7,289 bases of DNA, taken from assembly GCA_023401595.1 (NCBI GenBank), contig JAEXDQ010000047.1:1-7289 (forward strand), in the 5' to 3' direction. The translations under genes and the position numbers were made by a program. Under the pieces are notes generated by a model. The model was not told the DNA's origin. It was given only the letters and a program-made list of their open reading frames with translations, and did no database searches. Of this stretch, positions 1-6,598 are shown piece by piece. This DNA comes from Spirochaetota bacterium. Its GTDB lineage: Bacteria > Spirochaetota > Spirochaetia > Sphaerochaetales > Sphaerochaetaceae. Each line of letters starts with the position of its first letter. Position 1 is the first letter of the stretch.

Positions 1-146
1 GAGAGTGTTACTCTTAAGGAAGCAGTGAATTCAATACTGTTGCCCTATGGAACGCTATAGATAAAAAAGTGTTACCCTATTTGCTTCACCTGGAGCTGAA
101 AGTATTACTTATTTTGGGAGCATATCATAAGTTGAGCCTAAGTTGA
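1..146 (+). pseudogene. Possible degraded 3' coding remnant at the left edge
   Basis: There is no intact gene here, but two plus-strand frames read like protein. One runs from the window edge to a TAG at 58-60 (it ends NSILLPYGTL). Another is open from 18 to a TGA at 144-146 and contains NAIDKKVLPYLLHLELKVLL, ending in AYHKLSLS. The second has no usable start with a ribosome binding site, so an intact small gene is unlikely. A single frameshift near position 35-40 could join the two into one C-terminal tail of a gene lying to the left. The tract is clearly richer in A and T than the rest of the window. I do not recognise the protein. It may equally be non-coding sequence that happens to be open. 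Confidence 0.2.
4..113 (+). repeat. Degenerate 13-bp motif recurring every 32-33 bp (four copies)
   Basis: A motif close to AGTGTTACCCTAT occurs at 4-16, 36-48, 68-80 and 101-113, so the spacings are 32, 32 and 33 bp. Copies 2 and 3 agree at 11 of 13 positions. Copies 1 and 3 agree at 10, and copy 4 is weaker (8 of 13 against copy 3). The sequence between copies is not conserved beyond a loose GGAAGC/GGGAGC-like stretch. The spacing is about three helical turns, which would put the copies on one face of DNA if they bind protein. The array may continue left of the window. With four copies of a short AT-rich motif, chance is a real alternative. Confidence 0.3.
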
Positions 147-163
147 GCCTAAGTTGAGCCTAA
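128..163. repeat. Exact 11-bp tandem repeat, about 3.3 copies
   Basis: The unit TAAGTTGAGCC is repeated head to tail without mismatch across 128-163. Three complete copies are followed by TAA of a fourth. The 11-bp period is about one helical turn. It lies 20 bp beyond the stop codon of the minus-strand membrane protein gene, so it would be transcribed in that gene's 3' region. It also overlaps the TGA that ends the open frame of the possible remnant at the left edge. The unit is not an inverted repeat and forms no terminator hairpin. Perfect identity suggests recent slippage or selection. Confidence 0.93.
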
Positions 164-183
164 AGTGAAAAGTCGGTTGTTGC

Positions 184-978
184 CTATGCCCAGATATGAT
201 ACGTTCGGGTGACCATGATCAACATGACGACGCCGGCGATGTAGAATACGAGCCCTGTTGCGTTCATTGCGATTTGTTGGAAATCACTAAGCATGCTGTT
301 GCCTAGGATCAGTAGGATGAACGCTATGCATCGTCCAGTGTTATGTCTGTTTTTTTCTCGTACCGCGACAACGGTGAAGTTGATGATCGCCAGTATTTCA
401 AGAATGTAGATGATACTTGCGAACATTCTATCCGTAAAGCGGATTTCCGCCAGAAACTGTACCGTATTGAGGGCTACCGGCGTAAGAACAGTCAGAAACA
501 CCGAGAGGATAGCTCCTAGGACAATGTAGTGTGTCAGCTTGGAGCTGCTGATGCCTTGCTGGAACAATCCTGACCCGACAAGGAGATAGGCCGTAAACAG
601 CGTGGCGAAATGATAGATCAGAGACAAGGCGTAGGGTGACAACAGCATCGTATGGGTAATCGTCGAGTAGAGGGGCATGACCTTGATGTTGGCCAGAGTG
701 ATCACCAGGAATAACGTAGGGAGCAATTGCGCCTCCGCTCCTGTATTCGCCCTATAGAACAGACAAAGCAATACCGCGGCCACCATGGATACGATGATAT
801 GAAGCGTCGCCGGCAGGAAGTACTTCAATACGACCACGACGGGCCCTTCTCCATTCGGTAGAGTGGAAGGGCCTACAGGGCCAGCCAGAACTATGACCCC
901 GTGAAGCATGAACCCTATGAAGATGAGTGCCAAGGTTGCTTGTGCGGCAAGCAATATATACCGAAGCGACTTGTTCAT
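184..978 (-). CDS. Unassigned polytopic membrane protein, partner of the DAACS-like transporter
   Basis: The product is 264 residues long and I do not recognise a named family. It is strongly hydrophobic, with about seven or eight probable membrane helices near residues 7-31, 48-75, 85-103, 115-136, 150-176, 186-206, 216-230 and 242-257. A short polar segment (residues 207-215, REKNRHNTG) separates the last helices. There is no cleavable signal peptide or lipobox. The ATG at 976-978 is chosen because it lies 5 nt past the TAG of the upstream transporter gene and leads straight into a Lys/Arg-flanked helix; the frame is open further upstream but overlaps that gene. The only Shine-Dalgarno candidate (AAGGA) is about 15 nt from the ATG, so translation is probably coupled to the upstream gene. 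The arrangement suggests an accessory or second subunit of the transporter, or a related membrane function. That role is inferred from position alone. No clear terminator follows; the tandem repeat does. Confidence 0.85.
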   Translation of the reverse strand: MNKSLRYILLAAQATLALIFIGFMLHGVIVLAGPVGPSTLPNGEGPVVVVLKYFLPATLHIIVSMVAAVLLCLFYRANTGAEAQLLPTLFLVITLANIKVMPLYSTITHTMLLSPYALSLIYHFATLFTAYLLVGSGLFQQGISSSKLTHYIVLGAILSVFLTVLTPVALNTVQFLAEIRFTDRMFASIIYILEILAIINFTVVAVREKNRHNTGRCIAFILLILGNSMLSDFQQIAMNATGLVFYIAGVVMLIMVTRTYHIWA

Positions 979-983
979 GGGTT

Positions 984-2231
984 CTACAGAATATCCTTGT
1001 ATGGCGCAGGCGCGGCGGTTCCCATGATTTCGCAAGTCGCGCTGGCTCCAAGCCCGCCGACCAAGGTATCGATCAGTATGCCTGCTCCATTGAGCAACGG
1101 CAGCAGACCGAGCAAAGTCATTTCCGCACCATAGAGATTGATGTTGAGCAACCGTACCGCGACGATCGAGATGAACACCACTTCGTAGCCGAGATGTAGC
1201 GATGAACCGTAGGAAACCACAGCGCACATGGCTGCGACCGCCAGAACCAAGCTCCAGGAAGGAACGCTGCCCATGGCCGCGTACAGTAGGGCGCAGACGG
1301 AAACCGTCGCGATCAAAGCGCTGCCACCTCTCCCTATGATCGTATAGAGGGGGATCGCTGTTCCCGCGACTCGCTTCTGCGCACCGAGATTGTGGCGGGT
1401 ACAAGCGATCAGGCTTGGACCTGCGAAAAAGATATTTCCGCTGAACAATCCGGCCAACGCAGGGGACAACAGCCGGTAGAGATCTCGATAGGGGTTTCTT
1501 TTGAACCTGGTGAAACAACTATACAGGAAAGGAATGACCAACAGTATTACGGTCGCTACGGAGGCGAGGAAAGTCACCATGAAAGGAATCGCCACGAATA
1601 CCGTACTATCCTGCCAAAGCATGGAGAACCAGGAAGCGGAGAAGAACGCGATAAAGATATACCCGATGCAGGTGAAGATATGAGCCAGACGGAACATCAC
1701 CTCGCTAAAGGAATTCATGACCACATATGCCGGGCGTATGACCTCCACGTTCGGCTTGATCGCGTAGCCGAGAATCCATGCGAGGAAGATTACCGGTAGC
1801 AGGAACCCATCGCTGATCGCAAGCGTATAAAACGGATTCTGCTGAAAAATTCCTGAGAAGATTTTTGAAATACTTCCACTGCCGACGCTGTTGACGAAGG
1901 ACGTGTTCGCACCTGCGGAGCTGGTGGCAGGGAACGCAGAGGGAAGCAACCGGAATATGACGGCGCCAATGACCGCAAGGATGAACGTCGTGCAAAGACT
2001 CCACAGAATCGTGGTTCCCGCAAGAAGCCCGCCTTTTTCATCTTTGCGCAACGAAGCCGTTCCTGCCGTGAAACCGATGAAAACAAGCGGGAAAAGGATC
2101 AGGCCGCCAAACTGTACCAGCAATGACGAAATGATATACATCAGCTGTTGGAAAGCCGCGGTCTCGCCGAACAACAACGTCGCGGCCAATCCCATGGCGG
2201 CCGCGGCCAGGTAGGTTATCCAAGTCTTCAT
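984..2231 (-). CDS. Divergent dicarboxylate/amino acid:cation symporter (DAACS/SDF fold)
   Basis: This 415-residue membrane protein has the length and architecture of the DAACS (GltPh/EAAT) family. Visible correspondences are an N-terminal helix (5-21), a segment FGGLILFPLVFIGFTAGTAS at 41-60 that matches the family's LIxPLVFxxIxxGIASL region, and a second half with an HP1-like loop near 257-283, a helix with TIIGRGGSA at 297-305 and a final NGAGILIDTL helix from 381. Known functional residues of the family look changed. The serine-rich HP1 motif reads GNIFFAGP (265-272), the sodium-binding NMDGT motif reads GRGGS (300-304), and the last helix keeps one Asp (388) but lacks the substrate-binding Arg and Asn. 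Substrate and ion coupling therefore cannot be assumed; a glutamate or dicarboxylate label would be unsafe. The ATG at 2229-2231 is chosen because the first membrane helix begins right after it and a promoter lies just upstream. The frame is open to 2339 but that part overlaps the terminator region. The gene forms an operon with the 184-978 gene. Confidence 0.82.
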   Translation of the reverse strand: MKTWITYLAAAAMGLAATLLFGETAAFQQLMYIISSLLVQFGGLILFPLVFIGFTAGTASLRKDEKGGLLAGTTILWSLCTTFILAVIGAVIFRLLPSAFPATSSAGANTSFVNSVGSGSISKIFSGIFQQNPFYTLAISDGFLLPVIFLAWILGYAIKPNVEVIRPAYVVMNSFSEVMFRLAHIFTCIGYIFIAFFSASWFSMLWQDSTVFVAIPFMVTFLASVATVILLVIPFLYSCFTRFKRNPYRDLYRLLSPALAGLFSGNIFFAGPSLIACTRHNLGAQKRVAGTAIPLYTIIGRGGSALIATVSVCALLYAAMGSVPSWSLVLAVAAMCAVVSYGSSLHLGYEVVFISIVAVRLLNINLYGAEMTLLGLLPLLNGAGILIDTLVGGLGASATCEIMGTAAPAPYKDIL

Positions 2232-2240
2232 ACCGTCAAG

Positions 2241-2267
2241 AGTATACCAATGCCACACGCAAGTCAA
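2241..2267 (-). promoter_or_regulatory. Promoter of the transporter operon, extended -10
   Basis: On the minus strand, TTGACT (2262-2267) and TGG-TATACT (2241-2249, hexamer 2241-2246) form a -35 and an extended -10 with a 15-nt spacer. The spacer is shorter than ideal, but the TGN extension compensates. The -10 ends 9 nt before the chosen ATG, so transcription would begin about 2-4 nt upstream of the start codon. No Shine-Dalgarno sequence lies in that gap. It stands between the terminator hairpin of the upstream gene and this operon, which fits an independent transcription unit. Confidence 0.55.
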
Positions 2268-2282
2268 TGAAAGGGATAAAGA

Positions 2283-2308
2283 GGGGATTGCAAAAACTTG
2301 CAATCCCC
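2283..2308 (-). terminator. Rho-independent terminator of the GH13 gene
   Basis: A perfect 11-bp inverted repeat, GGGGATTGCAA (2283-2293) and TTGCAATCCCC (2298-2308), encloses a 4-nt loop. It lies 27 nt past the TGA of the GH13 gene. On the minus strand the stem is followed by TCTTTATCCCTTT, a moderate T-rich tract. On the plus strand it is followed by CTGTTTTGTCTG, so it may stop transcription in both directions. The stem strength and position make termination of the 2336-5710 transcript the natural reading. Confidence 0.8.
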
Positions 2309-2335
2309 CTGTTTTGTCTGTCGAAGAGCGATTTT

Positions 2336-5300
2336 TCAAGCTTGTCCGAACAAACCGCTGATCTTATAATCCGCTCGGGAATCCCTGGCGAACATTTCCG
2401 ACGAAAAACGTCCGACACTGTCGAAATCCGCTCCATCGCAAAAAAGCATAGTAGAAAGCGAGACGAGGAATATGGCGTCCTGCAATGATTCCTTCGTATA
2501 CCATATGACATTCTGGTATTCGTTGCATCCGATATAGTCCCTGAACGCCCTATCCGCCAGCAAAGCCTTGAACGCCGCTTCTGTATCTCCCTCTAGGATC
2601 GTCCTTCCCGCAGTAAAAGCGGCCGACGCGAACAAACCGGCGCCATGGCAGACTTTTCTTGCGGCTTCTCCCTGGAACCCTTGGAGCGTGAGTTCCTGTC
2701 GGAAAAATCTGGATAGCAACAACCTGTCAACCGCTGTCAAAGCGTCTGAAATGGAGTCCGTTTCCTTGATGAACGGTTTGAGGAACATGGCCGCCGAGAC
2801 TATGACCGGCAGCTCGTCCATGATTTTGCCTCCGTTGAGGAAGAAGGCGTCATGACCCCCTTTCACTTGAAAGAGCCTGGCGAACCGTTGGACATCCTGG
2901 AGCATCTGGCTCGGACGGATTTCCTGTGGGACGCGGGGAAGGCATTCTGCCGCTACCGGATGCATCGTCTCCACGACCGCGCCGAGATGCGTGTATGCCT
3001 CTCCTATCAGCAACAGGAGCTTCCTCTCATTCTGGCTTGTCGACTCGCCGTTGATGATCGTTCTGATCAGCTTGAACATCTGATCGCTATGGAAATTGTC
3101 CATGGCCTTGAATACCGGCTGCAGACGGAGAGCGAGAAGCTCCTGCTCCAGATCCTCTACGCCCCGGCCGCCGAGCATCCCGTAGAGTCTGCCGTAGCAA
3201 CCGTCGATATCTTCCACTTCCCGAATGTTCAGAAGAACCTTGCTTTGGTATCCATCGAGATGGAACCACATGCCTTCATCGAATATCCTCATGGTCGGAA
3301 CAAGATACGTCAGGCCCGTGGGGAATTCCTCGTATATAAGGAACCGTCTCCCCCCCAGTGTCAGGTTGAAGCTCTCCGCCAAAGAAGAACATTTCGTCTC
3401 CCTGCTGCCGTCCGGCTGCCGATACAGCTTGGGAACGGACGTGTTGATATTGCCTTCCACAGCTTCGTATTGGTTGTTGTAGAGTACCAGGGCGGTTTCC
3501 TGGCCATCTCCATTCGCATAGGCGAACGCCGATTCCTGGATCTGCCCGTCCCGATACATATCGAAAAGCTCAAAATGATCGACACCGGAGAACAGATACC
3601 GCTTTCTCAATAACGGGAATATCCTCCGGTAGTGTTCGCCAAGGAGCCGGTCGTTGGGTTTTTCATCCCAGTAGGCCCGTCGATATTCCATACCGTATTT
3701 CTCGCGATAGCCTTCCAGCTGTCCATGGCCGAACATCGGAAGACCCGGCATGGTGGCGAGGAGAGTACAGACTCCGAAATACTTGTCCCCGTCCCCGAAC
3801 TGGGCGACCGCGGTCTCCTCGTCAGGATTGTTCATGAAGTTCACGAACCGTTTGAGAATCTCAGGATCGAACGAAATCGTATTCTTGATCGTGTCGCGGT
3901 ATTTCTTGTTTTCCTGATTCTTCAACATGTTCATGAAGGCGCTGTTGTATACGCGGTGCATACCGAGCGTCCGGACGAAATACCCTTCCATCATCCAGAA
4001 CGCTTCTGCGAGCAACAGGGTATCGGGAAGCTCAGCGCCGACCCGGTCTACGACCTCCCGCCAGAATTCAGAGGGAATCCGTCGATTGAATTCCTCATCG
4101 CTCATGCTGTATATGGCTCGTCCGGCGATATCGCCGCCGGAACCGGGACGGGGATACCAGAGCCGTTGGATATGCTTCTTCGCAAGGGTCATGGCCGCAT
4201 CGAAACGAATGATCGGAAAGTTCCTTGCGACATGCATGATTTGCTGGATGACAGCCTCTCTCGTCATTGGATTGAGAAAATCAAGCTGCGCAGTATCGTT
4301 CCAAGGCATCGAAGTCCCGTCGTTGCCGTGGAAGATGTACGATGTCCTTCCGGATTGCCTGTCCGTCCGGCGGAAGGTCACGGCCGCATCGGTCCGATTG
4401 TAGTAATGATCTTCCAGCTTGATCTCGATATCGGGATTCGGCGAGAGATCCGGACCGTTGTAGGTATAGGAAGGGAACGGAAGATGATCCTGCTGGATGA
4501 AATATTCGGGATGGTCCATTACCCAGTCGCCGTCTATGCCGGTATGGTTCGGAACCATGTCGCTGGCAAGACGAAGCTGTCGGTCCGCGCAACGGCGGCG
4601 GAGATTCTCCAGCGCGCTCCATCCCCCGATGGAGGAGGCGATCTCATACCCCTTGAGCGAATATGCGGAAGCCTCCGCTTCTGGGTTTCCGCAGAGGTTC
4701 TTGATTGTTTTCGAGGCGGTGCTTCGTTCCCAAAGTCCGATAAGCCAGAGCGCCGTGAAGCCTCGTTCATGGAGCAGGTCAAGTTCGCGGTCGGGGATTT
4801 GATCCAGCGTATTGATCGGATAGCCGTACAGCTTGCTCAGTTGATCCAGCCAGACCAGTGTGCTTTTCGCGATCATGACCACATTGGGCATCCAGTTGCG
4901 GTCGGCGGTGAAAGCCTCGTATTCTCCGTTTCCGAACTGCGACGCATAGTCTGGGACATGCGTCGGCCCGGGGCCGCCGCCTATGAATCTGGGCTTGTCT
5001 TCTTCATTGACCACGTCGATGGCCCTGAGCAGAAGCAATTTCATGTCTTCCGGAAGAAGGTCCGCCCAAACGTCGATGATATACCTGATCTGGTCTATCA
5101 AGGAATCCGGATGTACTTTCGCCGGTCGGGTCAGGAAGGAGAAGAGGTCTTCGTCGCTTTTTCCGACCACAGGGGCGTTCTTCGTATACCCGCCCATCAA
5201 TGCCGACAACGCCTGCGCCGCAGGGGGAAATGTGAGTCCTTCAGGCGCCATGAATGGCTTTGCTGCCTTGATGAGCGCCGGGTTCGCAAGCATGACCTGG

Positions 5301-5710
5301 TGAACGAAGAATCCTCTGATCGTCTCTTCCATGAAATAGGGGAGCGTCGGATCCTGTTCCATCAACAAGGGGGAAGGAAATTCCTTCGCATAGAACGACA
5401 GGACGTCCTGGCAGGCATGGTTCTTTGATACGAGAGGATTGAGCCTGGAGAAGAAATCATGATCGCTGTCGATGAGGTACCGTGTGATCACGGTCTGGTA
5501 TAGAAGATGCAGGACTCCGGTCGCATGCAGCTTGCCGCTGGATATGAACGCTTTTCCGTTATGCTTGCGGACCGCCGAATTGTACCGTTGGGCTATTTCA
5601 TTCGCTTGGTCGTGCATGGCGCGGAAATCTCCGCCCGAAGGGAATATCGGAGAAAAGTAATCCATATCTGTTCTTGTTCTGACTGAAATACGCAGGTCTC
5701 TGGCACCCAT
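2336..5710 (-). CDS. Large GH13 (alpha-amylase superfamily) glycosidase, probably intracellular
   Basis: The 1124-residue product carries a GH13 catalytic barrel near residues 280-720. Conserved region I is DMVPNHTG (D384, N388, H389). Region II is IRFDAAMTL with R502 and the nucleophile D504. Region III is LLLAEAF with acid/base E569. Region IV is FMNNPDEETA with D630, but Pro629 sits where most GH13 enzymes have His. A following stretch MPGLPMFGHGQLEGYREKYG (654-673) is also barrel-typical. About 280 residues precede the barrel and 320 mostly helical residues follow a likely beta domain (about 720-800), so the protein is roughly twice the size of a simple amylase. There is no signal peptide, which points to cytoplasmic alpha-glucan (glycogen or maltodextrin) metabolism. 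Exact substrate and reaction (hydrolase or transferase) cannot be read. The ATG at 5708-5710 is preferred because AGGAGG lies 5 nt upstream; the frame is open to an in-frame TTG at 5806, but that codon abuts a -10 box. Confidence 0.9.
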   Translation of the reverse strand: MGARDLRISVRTRTDMDYFSPIFPSGGDFRAMHDQANEIAQRYNSAVRKHNGKAFISSGKLHATGVLHLLYQTVITRYLIDSDHDFFSRLNPLVSKNHACQDVLSFYAKEFPSPLLMEQDPTLPYFMEETIRGFFVHQVMLANPALIKAAKPFMAPEGLTFPPAAQALSALMGGYTKNAPVVGKSDEDLFSFLTRPAKVHPDSLIDQIRYIIDVWADLLPEDMKLLLLRAIDVVNEEDKPRFIGGGPGPTHVPDYASQFGNGEYEAFTADRNWMPNVVMIAKSTLVWLDQLSKLYGYPINTLDQIPDRELDLLHERGFTALWLIGLWERSTASKTIKNLCGNPEAEASAYSLKGYEIASSIGGWSALENLRRRCADRQLRLASDMVPNHTGIDGDWVMDHPEYFIQQDHLPFPSYTYNGPDLSPNPDIEIKLEDHYYNRTDAAVTFRRTDRQSGRTSYIFHGNDGTSMPWNDTAQLDFLNPMTREAVIQQIMHVARNFPIIRFDAAMTLAKKHIQRLWYPRPGSGGDIAGRAIYSMSDEEFNRRIPSEFWREVVDRVGAELPDTLLLAEAFWMMEGYFVRTLGMHRVYNSAFMNMLKNQENKKYRDTIKNTISFDPEILKRFVNFMNNPDEETAVAQFGDGDKYFGVCTLLATMPGLPMFGHGQLEGYREKYGMEYRRAYWDEKPNDRLLGEHYRRIFPLLRKRYLFSGVDHFELFDMYRDGQIQESAFAYANGDGQETALVLYNNQYEAVEGNINTSVPKLYRQPDGSRETKCSSLAESFNLTLGGRRFLIYEEFPTGLTYLVPTMRIFDEGMWFHLDGYQSKVLLNIREVEDIDGCYGRLYGMLGGRGVEDLEQELLALRLQPVFKAMDNFHSDQMFKLIRTIINGESTSQNERKLLLLIGEAYTHLGAVVETMHPVAAECLPRVPQEIRPSQMLQDVQRFARLFQVKGGHDAFFLNGGKIMDELPVIVSAAMFLKPFIKETDSISDALTAVDRLLLSRFFRQELTLQGFQGEAARKVCHGAGLFASAAFTAGRTILEGDTEAAFKALLADRAFRDYIGCNEYQNVIWYTKESLQDAIFLVSLSTMLFCDGADFDSVGRFSSEMFARDSRADYKISGLFGQA

Positions 5711-5715
5711 GAATT

Positions 5716-5721
5716 CCTCCT
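5716..5721 (-). promoter_or_regulatory. Ribosome binding site that fixes the GH13 start
   Basis: The minus strand reads AGGAGG-AATTC-ATG, a full-consensus Shine-Dalgarno sequence 5 nt before the ATG at 5708-5710. It decides the start against the upstream in-frame TTG (5804-5806), which would add 32 residues and has no ribosome binding site. Confidence 0.85.
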
Positions 5722-5806
5722 GGATGGGATTTGTTGGCACTGCATCCTCTCGATACGAAGTGGAGGTCGGCTCATGATGGAAGACGCAAGGATACAGCTC
5801 TGTCAA

Positions 5807-5815
5807 AGTATATCA
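5807..5815 (-). promoter_or_regulatory. Extended -10 promoter upstream of the GH13 gene
   Basis: The minus strand reads TGA-TATACT, an extended -10 element with a 5-of-6 match to TATAAT. A -35 is poor (the best is TTCCAT 16 nt upstream), which is tolerable with the TGN extension. The predicted start near 5800 leaves a leader of about 90 nt before the ATG at 5710. It lies in the 219-nt gap after pth, so the GH13 gene can be transcribed separately from pth. Confidence 0.45.
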
Positions 5816-5929
5816 TGCAAGAGGGTGGATGGAACATAAAAAGAGCGAGGAAACGGAAAAACCCTCATAAATTTTGTACAATTGTCGGAAATCGTACAAT
5901 GGAAGGCTTTTCCCCTCCGAATATACTTG

Positions 5930-6484
5930 TCAAGGCAGGCTTTCCGTATGAGGAAGCGATGCAAGCTCGTTGTCAACGCACCGTTGAAGGAGCCGTTCCG
6001 CTTTCTCCAGCACCAGCGGTAGCTGTATCTCCTCGTCAGGCGAGAATCTGGAAAGGACGAACGACGAGACATCGCCCCTGGCGGGACGTCCGATTCCTAT
6101 GCGTAGCCTCAGAAACCGGTCGGAGCCGACATGCTGCCGTATGGATTTCAGTCCGTTGTGTCCTTGGAGTCCGCCGCCGCTTTGCAACCTGATGGTGCCG
6201 AACGGCAGTTCCAGATCGTCGTGGACGACCAATATCTCTTCCGCGTCGATTCCGAAGAAATGGGCCGCCTCCGCGACCGACAGACCGCTTTCGTTCATAT
6301 AGGTCTGGGGTTTCAAAAGCCGTACCTGTACCGTTTTTCCTTTGGTCTGAGACCAGACGCCATGAAATTTCTGTTGCCAAGGAGCGTCGATATGCATATT
6401 ATCACAAACCAACCAGCCGGCGTTGTGTCTTGTGCGTTCATATTGTCTGCCGGGGTTGCCGAGAAATACAAGAAGTTTTACCAT
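5930..6484 (-). CDS. pth: Peptidyl-tRNA hydrolase
   Basis: The 184-residue product is a bacterial Pth, which cleaves the ester bond of peptidyl-tRNA released from stalled ribosomes and so recycles tRNA in the cytoplasm. All family signatures are present. They are FLGNPG with N10 near the N-terminus, TRHNAGW with catalytic H20, KPQTYMNESG with N64, VVHDDLELPFG with D89/D90 (one of them the catalytic Asp), and GGGLQGHNGLKS with H109/N110. Length is normal (about 185-200 residues). The ATG at 6482-6484 is secure because the family begins only a few residues before the LxxLGNPG motif; the open frame extends well upstream but that part overlaps the divergent gene. No Shine-Dalgarno sequence precedes it and a promoter -10 lies 10 nt upstream. 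No obvious terminator follows, so some read-through into the GH13 gene is possible. Confidence 0.97.
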   Translation of the reverse strand: MVKLLVFLGNPGRQYERTRHNAGWLVCDNMHIDAPWQQKFHGVWSQTKGKTVQVRLLKPQTYMNESGLSVAEAAHFFGIDAEEILVVHDDLELPFGTIRLQSGGGLQGHNGLKSIRQHVGSDRFLRLRIGIGRPARGDVSSFVLSRFSPDEEIQLPLVLEKAERLLQRCVDNELASLPHTESLP

Positions 6485-6494
6485 AACGCCAATC

Positions 6495-6523
6495 AGTATA
6501 CGGAGATCCGTACAGGGCGGCAA
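6495..6523 (-). promoter_or_regulatory. Promoter of pth
   Basis: On the minus strand, TTGCCG (6518-6523) and TATACT (6495-6500) are separated by 17 nt, matching 4 of 6 and 5 of 6 consensus positions. The -10 ends 10 nt before the well-determined ATG of pth, so the mRNA would begin only about 3-5 nt before the start codon. It lies in the divergent region shared with the 6599-6940 gene. Confidence 0.55.
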
Positions 6524-6564
6524 TGGTATTTCTGATATGCGGGCTGATGCGTTCGCGGCATCTA

Positions 6565-6589
6565 TGGTAAGATTCTTCGAAAGAGGAGG
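6565..6589 (+). promoter_or_regulatory. Possible promoter and strong ribosome binding site of the NIF3-insert-like gene
   Basis: GAGGAGG (6583-6589) is a strong Shine-Dalgarno sequence 9 nt before the ATG at 6599. Upstream, TGG-TAAGAT (6565-6573) could be an extended -10 with four matches in the hexamer, giving a leader of about 20 nt. No convincing -35 is visible. The ribosome binding site is confident; the promoter is only a candidate. Confidence 0.5.
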
Positions 6590-6598
6590 AGCGAGCCT

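Noticed and set aside
2852..3613. Plus-strand open frame of 253 codons antisense to the 3' half of the GH13 gene
   Set aside because: Same reasoning: shadow of the GH13 reading frame with no independent support.
3632..5428. Long plus-strand open frame (598 codons) antisense to the GH13 gene
   Set aside because: It lies wholly within the GH13 gene, whose catalytic motifs and ribosome binding site are clear. It is Arg-rich, has no recognisable domains, and no ribosome binding site was identified for it, as expected for a shadow frame.
5593..5775. Overlapping minus-strand 60-codon ORF covering the GH13 leader and 5' end
   Set aside because: It has no clear ribosome binding site and overlaps the GH13 start out of frame. 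It could be an upstream ORF, but nothing positive supports it.
5711..5806. N-terminal extension of the GH13 protein from the TTG at 5804-5806
   Set aside because: The TTG directly abuts the -10 box (transcription would start inside the extension) and lacks a ribosome binding site, while AGGAGG precedes the ATG at 5710.
5922..5927. TATACT on the plus strand near the end of pth
   Set aside because: There is no -35 at a proper distance and no plus-strand gene downstream within reach.
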